From contig CAJUOS010000060.1 in NCBI GenBank assembly GCA_910588075.1, forward strand, positions 1 to 11,889: a stretch of 11,889 nt of DNA, written 5' to 3'. The translations under genes and the position numbers were made by a program. This document shows positions 1 through 6,385 of this stretch, piece after piece. Numbering within the stretch: the first letter of the stretch is position 1; each line of letters begins with the position of its first letter. The stretch is from an uncultured Erysipelotrichaceae bacterium. Its GTDB lineage: Bacteria > Bacillota_I > Bacilli_A > Erysipelotrichales > Coprobacillaceae. The notes beneath the pieces were generated by a model. That model was not told the DNA's origin, did not search any database, and saw only the letters and a list, made by a program, of their open reading frames with translations.

Positions 1-26
1 ATAACTTTTTTAATTTCATTATTCAT
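1..26 (-). CDS. Possible 5' end of a gene leaving the window
   Basis: An ATG at 26-24 opens a frame that reads MNNEIKKV before the window ends. It is preceded by a purine-rich GTGAGA-like Shine-Dalgarno sequence about 6-7 bases upstream. Only eight codons are visible, so no product can be named. It lies downstream of the GNAT gene on the same strand and could be its operon partner. Confidence 0.3.
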
Positions 27-125
27 ATTCTTATCTCACTTTCAAATTACTATTTATAATTATCTTTTAAATACTTCTAGCTCATATTTACTCATTTTTT
101 ACCTCTCAAAATTGTAAGTTTGCTT

Positions 126-635
126 TTACTTGTCATCAATAATTTTTTCAAACCTAAACATTCCTTCATCTTCTTTGTAACAATCTAATTGCATATTAGG
201 ATCTGGGTGTTTTTCGTTAAAATATTCAACTATATGAAACCCTAATTTATTTACATAGAAGTGTATATTTCTTTTATCAAAATATGGAGTACAAGTTTCC
301 CATACTTTAGTATTTTGATACATTTTTTCTATTTGATTCCATATTGTTTGTCCTATTCCTTTACTTTGAAATCCTACTTTTACAAATAAAAAGTCTAAAT
401 GATTATGATTTGTTTTTTTATCTATTGTTATAATTACTCCACCAATAATCTCATCATTATCTAACATTTCATAGGCATAACTATCTTTATTTTTTAAGTT
501 ACTATCAATATCTATTTCTTGCAAAATTAATTGTTCGCTTTTTCCATAAACAAACTCATATCCATATTGAAAAGCCTCTTGCATATATTTCTTAAATTGA
601 CTAATATCTTCTTTTCTTAACTCTACTAATTTCAT
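126..635 (-). CDS. GNAT family N-acetyltransferase
   Basis: A 169-residue protein of usual GNAT length. GNAT enzymes transfer the acetyl group of acetyl-CoA to an amine, and the substrate here cannot be read from sequence. The acetyl-CoA pyrophosphate loop (motif A) is visible at residues about 84-102, with the core Q90-S-K-G93-I-G95 after a strand reading FLFV. The C-terminal part has the common pattern of an Asn-rich helix then N-K-L-G-F (residues 123-133), where the helix packs against the acetyl-CoA. The ATG at 635 has a GGGAG Shine-Dalgarno about 8 bases upstream, inside a short upstream ORF whose TAG directly abuts this ATG. The protein looks intact and cytoplasmic. Family assignment is secure; the function beyond acyl transfer is unknown. 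Confidence 0.88.
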   Translation of the reverse strand: MKLVELRKEDISQFKKYMQEAFQYGYEFVYGKSEQLILQEIDIDSNLKNKDSYAYEMLDNDEIIGGVIITIDKKTNHNHLDFLFVKVGFQSKGIGQTIWNQIEKMYQNTKVWETCTPYFDKRNIHFYVNKLGFHIVEYFNEKHPDPNMQLDCYKEDEGMFRFEKIIDDK

Positions 636-803
636 CTATAAGCTCCCAATAATTTGTGTTTTACTTTTTTTAATATCTTTGTTAAAAACATTATTAAATG
701 CTTTTGGCTTTTTATTTGCAATAAAATGATTACCTTTGATAATTCTCAAATCAATAGTTGGTATATTTTCGGACATTTCTTTTGTATGCTTTTCTTTAAT
801 CAT
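636..803 (-). CDS. Doubtful 55-residue ORF abutting the GNAT gene
   Basis: The frame starts at an ATG (803-801), reads MIKEKHTKEM at its N terminus and ends QIIGSL, with its TAG at 638-636 touching the ATG of the GNAT gene. It is lysine-rich, has no membrane segment and no motif I recognise. There is no convincing ribosome binding site before its ATG, and an in-frame TAA lies only three codons upstream. It may be a chance ORF, or a remnant of a gene whose end once coupled translation to the acetyltransferase. The GNAT Shine-Dalgarno lies inside it, so this stretch is functional as a leader whether or not it is translated. Confidence 0.25.
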   Translation of the reverse strand: MIKEKHTKEMSENIPTIDLRIIKGNHFIANKKPKAFNNVFNKDIKKSKTQIIGSL

Positions 804-834
804 ATCATTTTAATTCTGCTTTATAAAGTGTAAT

Positions 835-1023
835 TTAGCAATTACTTATATATTCAATAATTCCAATAATACCTATAATTACAAATGCTATTGCTAATAA
901 TAGTGTTATTAACCATTTGGAAATATCTTCTCCAATTATAAGTAACATTATAAATGCTACTATTGCTAATGTTCCAAATACTAATTGAACTATTGAACTA
1001 ATTAAACTTAATTTACTTTTCAT
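835..1023 (-). CDS. Small two-helix membrane protein
   Basis: A 62-residue protein made almost entirely of two hydrophobic helices (about residues 6-30 and 36-58) joined by a short acidic/polar turn (GEDISK). The N terminus MKSK is positively charged, so the N terminus is probably cytoplasmic and the protein a helical hairpin. The ATG at 1023 has a very strong AGAGGAG Shine-Dalgarno about 6 bases upstream. The gene overlaps by 11 bases the end of an upstream small membrane gene that has an in-frame TGA, so the two were probably translated together. There is no catalytic motif. I do not recognise a named family. It resembles many uncharacterised small Bacillota membrane proteins. Confidence 0.72.
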   Translation of the reverse strand: MKSKLSLISSIVQLVFGTLAIVAFIMLLIIGEDISKWLITLLLAIAFVIIGIIGIIEYISNC

Positions 1024-1228
1024 ATTTCTCCTCTTTATTTATTTCAATTATGGGTGGTACCACCAGAGAAGATATCCAACCAATAACTCCTACTTTAAAT
1101 CCTACTTCCCAAATGTTTTCATAGCCTATCCTAAATAGTAAATCTAATATCTTCATTGTAGCTGTTCCACATAATATCATTATAATTAACAGTCATATTT
1201 TCAAAATCATTATTTTTATTACTTTCAT
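1013..1228 (-). pseudogene. Small membrane protein gene broken by an in-frame TGA
   Basis: An AGGAG site (1237-1241) precedes three consecutive ATG codons. From the best spaced one (1228) the frame reads MKVIKIMILKI, then TGA at 1195-1193. It continues open in the same frame for 59 more codons to TAA at 1015-1013. The downstream part looks like real protein: a hydrophobic segment (LLIIMILCG), an amphipathic middle with YENIWEVGFK, then a second hydrophobic stretch ending in charged residues. With the TGA bridged it would be about 71 residues with two membrane segments, of a size with the adjacent 62-residue gene it overlaps. Trp is encoded by TGG twice in the same frame, so TGA is unlikely to mean Trp here. 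A nonsense mutation is the simplest reading. A sequencing error is possible. Confidence 0.6.
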
Positions 1229-1267
1229 CATCATTTCTCCTAACTGATAAAATTAACTTGTAATTTG

Positions 1268-1708
1268 CTAGTCAATAGTAAATTCTGCTGATATATAAAA
1301 TTTTTGTTCTACCTCATTTTCAAAATAAACTTGTTTGATTATTTTATATTCTCCCTTTGCTAATTTTCCATAACCATGTTCCCATTTCAATTCAAGTTCT
1401 TCTAATTTGCCTTGTTCTATACCCTAAAGTGGATTATTGAAATATAGTTCTGCGTTTATTCTATACCATTCATTATTTTGTTTAATTTTTATTTCATAAT
1501 ATTCATCATAACGAAGTAGTTTATCACTGTCATTTTTTTAAATCAGTGTTACACTTGTATTTTTTAGTATTCTGTCTTTAATGGATCATGAAACATCATT
1601 TTGCGAAATTGGAATATCAGATTTTTCCTCTATATCAAATTCATTCTTTGAACTTCTACAATTTGTAATTGCTAAAGCCTAATAAAATAGTTAAAATTGT
1701 TTTTTCAT
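1268..1708 (-). pseudogene. Decayed Ig-like-domain lipoprotein (Big_8-like) with five in-frame stops
   Basis: One continuous 147-codon frame runs from ATG at 1708 to TAG at 1268. It is interrupted by TAA (1693-1691), TAG (1681-1679), TGA (1588-1586), TAA (1540-1538) and TAG (1426-1424), with no frameshift. The conceptual N terminus is a lipoprotein signal: MKKQ, a hydrophobic stretch, then ALAITNC, with Cys as the lipid-anchor residue. The C-terminal half (about codons 50-146) matches the pattern I know from the bacterial immunoglobulin-like 20 domain (PF20251): SVTL, KNDSDK, YEIKIKQNNEWYRI, ELKWEHGYGKLAKGEYKIIK and a final EFTID strand. The Shine-Dalgarno is degraded (GAAAGAATGG). The protein would have been an extracytoplasmic lipoprotein. 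It sits between two other decayed genes. The domain name is from memory; the stops are direct observation. Confidence 0.75.
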
Positions 1709-1755
1709 AAATACCATTCTTTCAATAAATTATAATTCAACCAAATAAATATCTG

Positions 1756-2114
1756 CTAATTTTTTTCAAATTCAAAACTTCTTTCTAATTTTCCATCATT
1801 TTTTATAATAGTTTTTATTGAAGGAACATTATCGCTTTCAACTGATAAATGTAATTCTTTTAAACTCATTTCTTTTGCATATTTTAATAATAATCTTAAC
1901 ATTTCACTAGCATAACCTTTTTTCTCACTAGATCTAACACTATAACCACTATTTCCAAAATCATTTAAAGTATGTCTTAAATCAATGATTCCTATAATTT
2001 TGTTATCATCTTCTCTAATTACAAAAAAGTATCCGTTAAACCCCAATTTAGATCTACCATTTCAATTTTAATATTATTATTTACTTTTTCTAACCATTCT
2101 TCATAAGATTCAAT
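1756..2114 (-). pseudogene. Truncated, frameshifted GNAT acetyltransferase remnant
   Basis: From 2114 the frame reads ESYEEWLEKV and continues to WGLTDTF, then hits a stop. After the six-T run at 2028-2023, a different frame continues FFVIREDDNKIIGIIDLR, SGYSVR, KKGYASEMLRLLLKYAKE and ends SFEFEKN at 1756. Adding one T to the run joins the two into one GNAT-like protein. The family I recall (acetyltransferases with IRHRLN, GYxVRPSERRKGYA and DNxxSxKTI motifs) has several extra residues around LNDF and a second Arg before KGYA. This copy therefore also has small in-frame losses. The N-terminal 40 or so residues are missing, since a TAA lies directly upstream at 2117-2115 and the CPBP gene ends at 2138. 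A 96-residue ORF could start at a TTG (2046) but has no ribosome binding site. Confidence 0.72.
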
Positions 2115-2137
2115 TTAATTAAGTCATTCACTACCAT

Positions 2138-2899
2138 TTATAATCGTTTCATAATATATAAACTATATATTCCAAGTAATATATAAGTTGGTAAAATAAT
2201 ATATAAACTTATACTAGGATAAGTTGTACTACTTGTAAAGCAATATGGTAGTGCACACACATTTATTATAAAATGCAGAATAATTGGTAACCATAGATTA
2301 TCTGTTTTCTTGTATACTGCGCCAAAATACATTCCCATAGCAATAGTCCATATTACTTTTGTTATTATTATAAGGATTGGTTGCCCTAAAACTCCAAATA
2401 TATGTCCTAATCCGAAAATAACAGATGATAAAATAATTGCTATTATAGTATTATTTTTCTTTTTATAACATAGTTTTTCAATAATATTTAACAATAAACC
2501 TCTCACATATAATTCTTCAACTATTGCAACACCTATATAATATATAATTCCTTCTATCAAGACTTTCCATATTGTTGGCGTATACTCGAAGGGTTTTAAT
2601 CCTATATAAAATGCAATACCTGATATTATTCCAACTATAATTCCAATAATTCCATATTTTTTTAATCCCATCTTAATCCCATTTGCATTAAATCCTAACT
2701 TCCAATTTAGACCAAAATATTTTAAAGTAAGAAATGCTATAATACCAATAATAATAAAATTAAACATTAAAGTCCAATAAAATGGTGTAATATCCAAAAC
2801 CTCAATATTTATAAATAATGAACTAGGTAATCCTGTTATATCCATAAATGCTAATAATATTGTTAGAATACCAATTATAATTATCTCTTTATTTCTCAT
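2138..2899 (-). CDS. CPBP family intramembrane glutamic endopeptidase (second of a tandem pair)
   Basis: A polytopic membrane protein of 253 residues from the ATG at 2899. A TTG at 2932 would add 11 residues, but the ATG has an AGGA site five bases upstream and is preferred. The three CPBP/Abi (CAAX protease and bacteriocin-processing, PF02517) motifs are all present: E128-E129xxxR133 in VEELYVRGLL, F162xxxH166 in IFGLGHIF, and H209xxxN213 in LHFIIN. All core catalytic residues are therefore in place, which argues for an active protease in the cytoplasmic membrane. About seven hydrophobic segments can be seen. Relatives process prenylated proteins or secreted peptides, or give bacteriocin self-immunity; the substrate here is unknown. 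It follows the first CPBP gene by about 30 bases and is probably the last gene of a three-gene operon. Confidence 0.88.
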   Translation of the reverse strand: MRNKEIIIIGILTILLAFMDITGLPSSLFINIEVLDITPFYWTLMFNFIIIGIIAFLTLKYFGLNWKLGFNANGIKMGLKKYGIIGIIVGIISGIAFYIGLKPFEYTPTIWKVLIEGIIYYIGVAIVEELYVRGLLLNIIEKLCYKKKNNTIIAIILSSVIFGLGHIFGVLGQPILIIITKVIWTIAMGMYFGAVYKKTDNLWLPIILHFIINVCALPYCFTSSTTYPSISLYIILPTYILLGIYSLYIMKRL

Positions 2900-2928
2900 T
2901 CTATTCCTACTTTCAAACTGGTAAATTA

Positions 2929-3789
2929 TCAATTACTTTGCATTTTATTTTTCATTTTTCTATAAATTAAACATACAATCATAAATGAAATTATTTGTGC
3001 TATTAAAATCCTAACTATTTGTAATTCATCTGCTCCTGTATTAGTTACTATATGAAGAATATTTGTAGCAACAATATTATTAAATAAATGATCACCAATA
3101 CCAATAAATAGACTTCCTGTCATTTTATACAACATACCCCATTTAATACTCATAATTCCTGCAAGTACAATATATCCTAATATCATTACAATTAAAGAAA
3201 TAAGATTCATCTCTCCATTTATATATGATCTTAATGGCATTACAAAATGCCATAATCCAAATAATAAAGCAACTATCAGATTTGATTTTAAAAAATTACT
3301 TTTATTATTTATAACTTTTAAGAAAAAACCTCTAAATAACCCTTCTTCCATAATAACATTAATAATATTTAGTAGAATACACAAAACAAAAAATACACTC
3401 TCAGTATGTTTGACTTCATTTCCAACTAGAGAAAAACCATTAACATAAAGTTCTAAACTAGGTTCCCCTAAATTTGTATAAAGAATTATACATTCTATAA
3501 AATAAGATATTCCAAAACAAATTCCACCTAGCATCAATCCATAAATTAAATATTTAAAGAATTTATTTTTTACAAAACCAATATCTTTAAACTTATAATT
3601 CATTATTTTTAATAAAAATAATAATATGATAATGCCTATTAACTTATGAATAAAATTTTCAGATATAAAAGTTGTATCAGTCTTTATTATAAAATATTCA
3701 ACAATTCTTATTACTAAACATATCATAAATATTATAAAACTATATAGAATAGGTTTATTGAATATATGTTCTTTTAATTTTACTTTCAT
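2929..3789 (-). CDS. CPBP family intramembrane glutamic endopeptidase (first of a tandem pair)
   Basis: A 286-residue polytopic membrane protein. The ATG at 3789 has a GAGG Shine-Dalgarno six bases upstream. The CPBP (PF02517) signature is complete: E148-E149xxxR153 in IMEEGLFRGFF, F177xxxH181 in LFGLWHFV, and H234xxxN238 in GDHLFNN. Sequence outside these motifs differs widely from the neighbouring CPBP protein, so the pair is not a recent duplication. It has a long polar segment around residues 106-130, probably an extracytoplasmic loop, which the partner lacks. It lies 28 bases after the zinc-ribbon gene and just before the second CPBP gene, so one transcript from the promoter at 4256-4284 probably covers all three. 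Family and likely proteolytic activity are well supported; substrate and role (peptide maturation, immunity or signalling) are inference. Confidence 0.88.
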   Translation of the reverse strand: MKVKLKEHIFNKPILYSFIIFMICLVIRIVEYFIIKTDTTFISENFIHKLIGIIILLFLLKIMNYKFKDIGFVKNKFFKYLIYGLMLGGICFGISYFIECIILYTNLGEPSLELYVNGFSLVGNEVKHTESVFFVLCILLNIINVIMEEGLFRGFFLKVINNKSNFLKSNLIVALLFGLWHFVMPLRSYINGEMNLISLIVMILGYIVLAGIMSIKWGMLYKMTGSLFIGIGDHLFNNIVATNILHIVTNTGADELQIVRILIAQIISFMIVCLIYRKMKNKMQSN

Positions 3790-3817
3790 CTTTTACCTCA
3801 CTTTCACGTTCTAATTT

Positions 3818-4174
3818 TTATTTTTCTTTTTTATATATGCTTCCACAAGATTTGCATGTAATTATCATTTTATAACTCATAATCTTTTTTTCTAATATAG
3901 TGATTAAAGGTTCATTATCTTTTGAACAACATAATCTATTTTTTACAATAACTAATTCATCATCACATTCTTTACCTATTTGACTATCCTCAAAATCTAA
4001 AAATACACTCCCTTGATTTCCACATTGACACTTATATTTTAATTTTAATCTATCATAAGTTGAATAACAAAGATATCCTATATTTTCATCACACTTATCA
4101 CAATACATCCAACCTCCATAATTAGCTGCTAATCTTGTATTGATTAATTCTTTATTTTTTAATACTCTTGCCAT
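3818..4174 (-). CDS. Zinc-ribbon protein of unknown function
   Basis: A cytoplasmic 118-residue protein with several cysteine knuckles: C25xxC28 (YCDKC), C49xC51 (KCQCG), C82-C83 and C107xxC110 (TCKSCG). The first two could form one zinc site and the last two another, so two metal-binding ribbons are likely. There is no membrane segment and no recognisable enzyme motif. A basic N terminus (ARVLKNKELINTRLA) precedes the first knuckle. The ATG at 4174 has an AAAGGGG site about eight bases upstream. It is the first gene after the best promoter in the window and is followed at 28 bases by two CPBP membrane proteases. It might be a small regulator or adaptor for them, but nothing in the sequence proves that. 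Confidence 0.75.
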   Translation of the reverse strand: MARVLKNKELINTRLAANYGGWMYCDKCDENIGYLCYSTYDRLKLKYKCQCGNQGSVFLDFEDSQIGKECDDELVIVKNRLCCSKDNEPLITILEKKIMSYKMIITCKSCGSIYKKEK

Positions 4175-4255
4175 AAACTTTTCCCCTTTCCAAATTCAAT
4201 TTGAGTTATTTGTTTTTTAATCTTTATTTATTTGAATCAATAATAAACATAAAAT

Positions 4256-4284
4256 ATTATAATATTTACATTATTATCTATCAA
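4256..4284 (-). promoter_or_regulatory. Promoter of the zinc-ribbon/CPBP operon
   Basis: On the minus strand, -35 TTGATA (4284-4279) is followed by a spacer of exactly 17 bases and a perfect -10 TATAAT (4261-4256). This is a near-consensus vegetative sigma-factor promoter. Transcription should start near 4249, leaving a leader of about 75 bases before the ATG at 4174. Confidence 0.72.
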
Positions 4285-4379
4285 ATTCATTATAGATACA
4301 ATATAAATTAAATACGTTATTTTATTATTCCTTTTTCCATTTTTCTATAAATCAATTAAATGATTTTTCTTTCTTACTA

Positions 4380-4898
4380 TCAATGATTATTAAATTTTAA
4401 ATTCTTTTGCTTTACTACACCTGTTATTTTTTCATTTGTATCATTCAACTGTATAGCCATAAAATTTTCATTTTCAACTTCAAAGGGTGCTATAATTCCA
4501 AAATGCTTTGCTGGAACATAACCAAATTTTGAATAATATTGTTTATTCTCCAAAACAACGGAATAATGATAACCTAATTGCTTGGCTATTTTATGACCTT
4601 TTTTGATTAATTCTTTGCCTATTCCTTGTCTTTGATATTCTGATAATACCGCTAATGGAGCAAGAGCCAATTCTTCATGTTCACCTATAGCTATTTTTGT
4701 AAATAAAATATATCCAACAATCTGATTTTCTTTCATTGCAACTAATGACAATTCAGGAATAAAATTATCACCTTTTCTTAATTCCTCAACTAAATCCTGT
4801 TCATTTCCATCAGTATGTTCTGCTGTTTGAAAAGCTCTTTTTACAACATTATATATTTTTTCATAGTCATTTTTATTTTCTTGTCTTATTTTCAACAC
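4380..4898 (-). CDS. GNAT family N-acetyltransferase, YhbS-like
   Basis: A 172-residue GNAT protein similar in layout to the YhbS group (COG3153). It starts MLKIRQENKNDYEKIYNVV, a typical first strand and helix. An acidic, polar stretch (residues 27-45) precedes the LSLVAMKENQIVGY strands. The acetyl-CoA motif A is PLAVLSEYQRQGIGKELI (residues 81-98, core Q89-R-Q-G92-I-G94), followed by the YYSKFGY motif (121-127) common to this group. The start is a GTG at 4898 with GAAAGG about nine bases upstream; the next codon, TTG, is a weaker alternative. A possible promoter with an extended -10 lies at 5040-5048. The acyl acceptor is unknown. The gene stands alone, with gaps on both sides. Confidence 0.88.
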   Translation of the reverse strand: MLKIRQENKNDYEKIYNVVKRAFQTAEHTDGNEQDLVEELRKGDNFIPELSLVAMKENQIVGYILFTKIAIGEHEELALAPLAVLSEYQRQGIGKELIKKGHKIAKQLGYHYSVVLENKQYYSKFGYVPAKHFGIIAPFEVENENFMAIQLNDTNEKITGVVKQKNLKFNNH

Positions 4899-5039
4899 TT
4901 ATATTTACCTTTCACCCATTTTCTAAATACTGTTTTCATAAACAAAAATTCTAATACACTTCATTTTTCAACATAAATATTTAATTCCTATACATATTAA
5001 TAAGTTTCTATATATATCATTCAATAATCTTTCAATCTT

Positions 5040-5048
5040 ATCATAACA
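5040..5048 (-). promoter_or_regulatory. Candidate extended -10 promoter for the YhbS-like gene
   Basis: On the minus strand this reads TGTTATGAT followed by A, an extended -10 (TGn plus TATGAT) with no good -35. The same nine-base pattern occurs upstream of three other genes in the window. It would give a leader of about 135 bases. Confidence 0.4.
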
Positions 5049-5136
5049 TAATTTTCTTTTATTTCACATTAACTCATACATAAAAACATATATTTTTCAT
5101 ATCACTTTAATAAACCTTTTTCAAAATAATGAAATA

Positions 5137-5183
5137 CAAAAACAGAACTCAAACTTAACAAATATAATTAAGTTTAGAGTTCT
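5137..5183 (-). terminator. Rho-independent terminator after the 42-residue membrane protein gene
   Basis: Arms 5144-5150 with 5177-5183 (AGAACTC/GAGTTCT) and 5151-5158 with 5168-5175 (AAACTTAA/TTAAGTTT) form a 15-pair stem with one bulged base (5176) and a nine-base loop. On the minus strand it is followed by GTTTTTG. There is no T-run on the plus side, so it works leftwards, about 100 bases past the stop at 5286. Confidence 0.75.
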
Positions 5184-5285
5184 TCTTATAAAAAAACTAA
5201 TTTTCTTCATTTTATCTTTATTATCTGATAATCATATACTTAACATTTTATTTCATCATAAATATCATTTTCAAATTATTTTTAA

Positions 5286-5414
5286 TTATCCAAGCCACTC
5301 ATTGTAAAAAGCCAAAACACCTAATATTGCACCTATAATAGTTGCAATGACTATAATCATTGTTGATTTTCCACATTCTTTAAAGTAAGCATATAAAACT
5401 TTTAAATCTTTCAT
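5286..5414 (-). CDS. 42-residue single-helix membrane protein
   Basis: The frame starts at ATG 5414 and reads MKDLKVLYAYFKECGKST, then one strong hydrophobic helix (residues about 19-37, MIIVIATIIGAILGVLAF), then a short polar tail YNEWLG and TAA. A GAGGAG Shine-Dalgarno lies about 8 bases upstream of the ATG. A strong terminator (5137-5183) closes the unit, so this appears to be a complete one-gene transcription unit. The basic N-terminal segment with the helix after it suggests a cytoplasmic amphipathic part and a membrane anchor. Size and layout resemble type I toxins, holin-like peptides, bacteriocin precursors and regulatory microproteins. Sequence alone does not choose between them, and I do not recognise a family. 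Confidence 0.65.
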   Translation of the reverse strand: MKDLKVLYAYFKECGKSTMIIVIATIIGAILGVLAFYNEWLG

Positions 5415-5549
5415 CCCTATTTCTCCTCATATTTTCATTATTACACCTTTGTTCAAACTTCTAATAAATAAAATCTTTTTAATCCCAAATGATAAGAACT
5501 GATTTTTCATTTCAATACATATTAACACAAAATTGTACTTTACTTATTT

Positions 5550-5849
5550 TTACAACAAATAATTATTTTCACGATCAGCAATTTGTAAAGTTACTAATTT
5601 ATATGTTGCATATCCACCAACAACTAGAGGCTCCATCTTACAAAGTTCCTCAGCCTCTTCACGACTTTCAGTTTTTAAAATATACATTCCTGCCATACCT
5701 GGAAACCCTTTAAAGACTCCACAAATTTCTAATTTTCCTTCATCATCTAATCTTCTTATATTTTCAACATGCTCTATAATTATCTTTTTTGTTACTTTAT
5801 TATAGCTCTTACTCTTTTCAATCATCATCATGTACATTAATTTTTCCAT
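5550..5849 (-). CDS. YciI-like (YCII domain) protein
   Basis: A 99-residue protein that is essentially one YCII domain (PF03795), a ferredoxin-like alpha/beta fold related to dimeric alpha/beta barrels. Visible family features are the conserved His (H27, in IIEHVENIRRLDDEGKL) with Asp at 35-36, the central GVFKGFPGMAGMYILKTES strand pair, the EEAEELCKMEPL helix (usually DPF in the family, here MEP) and the closing YKLVTLQ strand. The His/Asp pair is thought to be the active-site pair, but the reaction is not known for most members. The start at 5849 has AGGAG nine bases upstream and a good promoter at 5872-5900. It is cytoplasmic. The next gene to the right is a broken gene of a structurally similar fold. 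Confidence 0.85.
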   Translation of the reverse strand: MEKLMYMMMIEKSKSYNKVTKKIIIEHVENIRRLDDEGKLEICGVFKGFPGMAGMYILKTESREEAEELCKMEPLVVGGYATYKLVTLQIADRENNYLL

Positions 5850-5871
5850 TTTATACGCTCCTTTTTTTCTA

Positions 5872-5900
5872 TTTATAATTTTATTTTTTTAAATTTTCAA
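5872..5900 (-). promoter_or_regulatory. Promoter of the YciI-like gene
   Basis: On the minus strand, TTGAAA (5900-5895), a 17-base spacer and TATAAA (5877-5872). Transcription would start near 5865, only a few bases before the AGGAG ribosome binding site (5862-5858), giving a very short leader. Confidence 0.5.
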
Positions 5901-5917
5901 CCTACAATATACTTATT

Positions 5918-6267
5918 CTATAGAAATAATCTTTCTCCCAAATATTTATCATGAGGAACTATTAAACACCTTTCAATAGCTTTCCAATAACTATTATATA
6001 GATTTTTTTGAGCTATTCCATAATTTTCTTTTGTATCAAATTCCCAATATAGTATATATTTAACACTCTTTACAATACGAGTTATTTGAAGTGGTGGCAA
6101 CCTTCCTTAATTTGTTTCATATCTATATGATACCCTCTTTTAACAAATCGAAATAAAAGAACACCTTCTTGCTTTTCTAAAAATTTTTTAACTTCTATCA
6201 TTAAGGATTCAAATTCTTCGATTTTTTGTGGTTTTACTTGATAAATACATATTTCAGTGAATGACAC
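5918..6267 (-). pseudogene. Antibiotic-biosynthesis-monooxygenase-like protein with a one-base frameshift
   Basis: The first frame starts at GTG 6267 (AGGAGG eight bases upstream) and reads SFTEICIYQVKP, FESLMIEVKKFLEKQEGVL and ends HIDMKQIKEG before running into CHHFK and a stop. A second frame takes over at the GGTTGCC around 6102-6097 and continues LPPLQITRIVKSVKYILYWEFDT, PHDKYLGERLFL to 5918. Inserting a single T in the TT at 6100-6099 joins them into one protein of about 116 residues. The strand-helix layout (IYQVKP, a helix with FLEKQEGVL, a later ILYWEF strand) resembles the dimeric alpha/beta-barrel ABM fold (PF03992). This is either a recently broken gene or a base-call error. The second half has no start or ribosome binding site of its own, since it begins only at a TTG. 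Confidence 0.65.
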
Positions 6268-6385
6268 AGTTCATTCCTCCTCATTATATTTTTACATTAT
6301 TAATTCAAAATAAAATATTTATTATTTTCTCAAATATTATTAAAATTTTGATAATTTTTTATATTATTTAATAAAATAACACTAC

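Larger units (their letters stand above)
4899..5285. other. Gene-free AT-rich spacer
   Basis: No credible coding frame on either strand. It holds a candidate extended -10 promoter (5040-5048) for the YhbS-like gene and a strong terminator (5137-5183) for the small membrane protein gene to its right. The rest is low-complexity A/T sequence in which I see no further structure. Confidence 0.6.

Noticed and set aside
60..95. 11-residue ORF with a good ribosome binding site after the GNAT gene
   Set aside because: It has AGAGG and an ATG but stops after 11 codons (MSKYELEVFKR); too short to support as a gene, perhaps a broken gene start.
1053..1064. GGTGGTACCACC palindrome
   Set aside because: It lies inside the coding frame of the TGA-interrupted gene and is explained by Val-Val-Pro-Pro codons.
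1013..1708. Alternative genetic code (TGA as Trp, or stop recoding)
   Set aside because: TAA, TAG and TGA all interrupt the lipoprotein frame, Trp is encoded by TGG throughout, and the other genes end at normal stops.
2900..2932. TTG start for the second CPBP protease
   Set aside because: The ATG at 2899 has a well-placed AGGA site and gives a normal membrane N terminus.
5489..5713. Plus-strand 74-codon open frame
   Set aside because: It lies largely antisense to the YciI-like gene and has no ribosome binding site; the minus-strand frame has clear family motifs.
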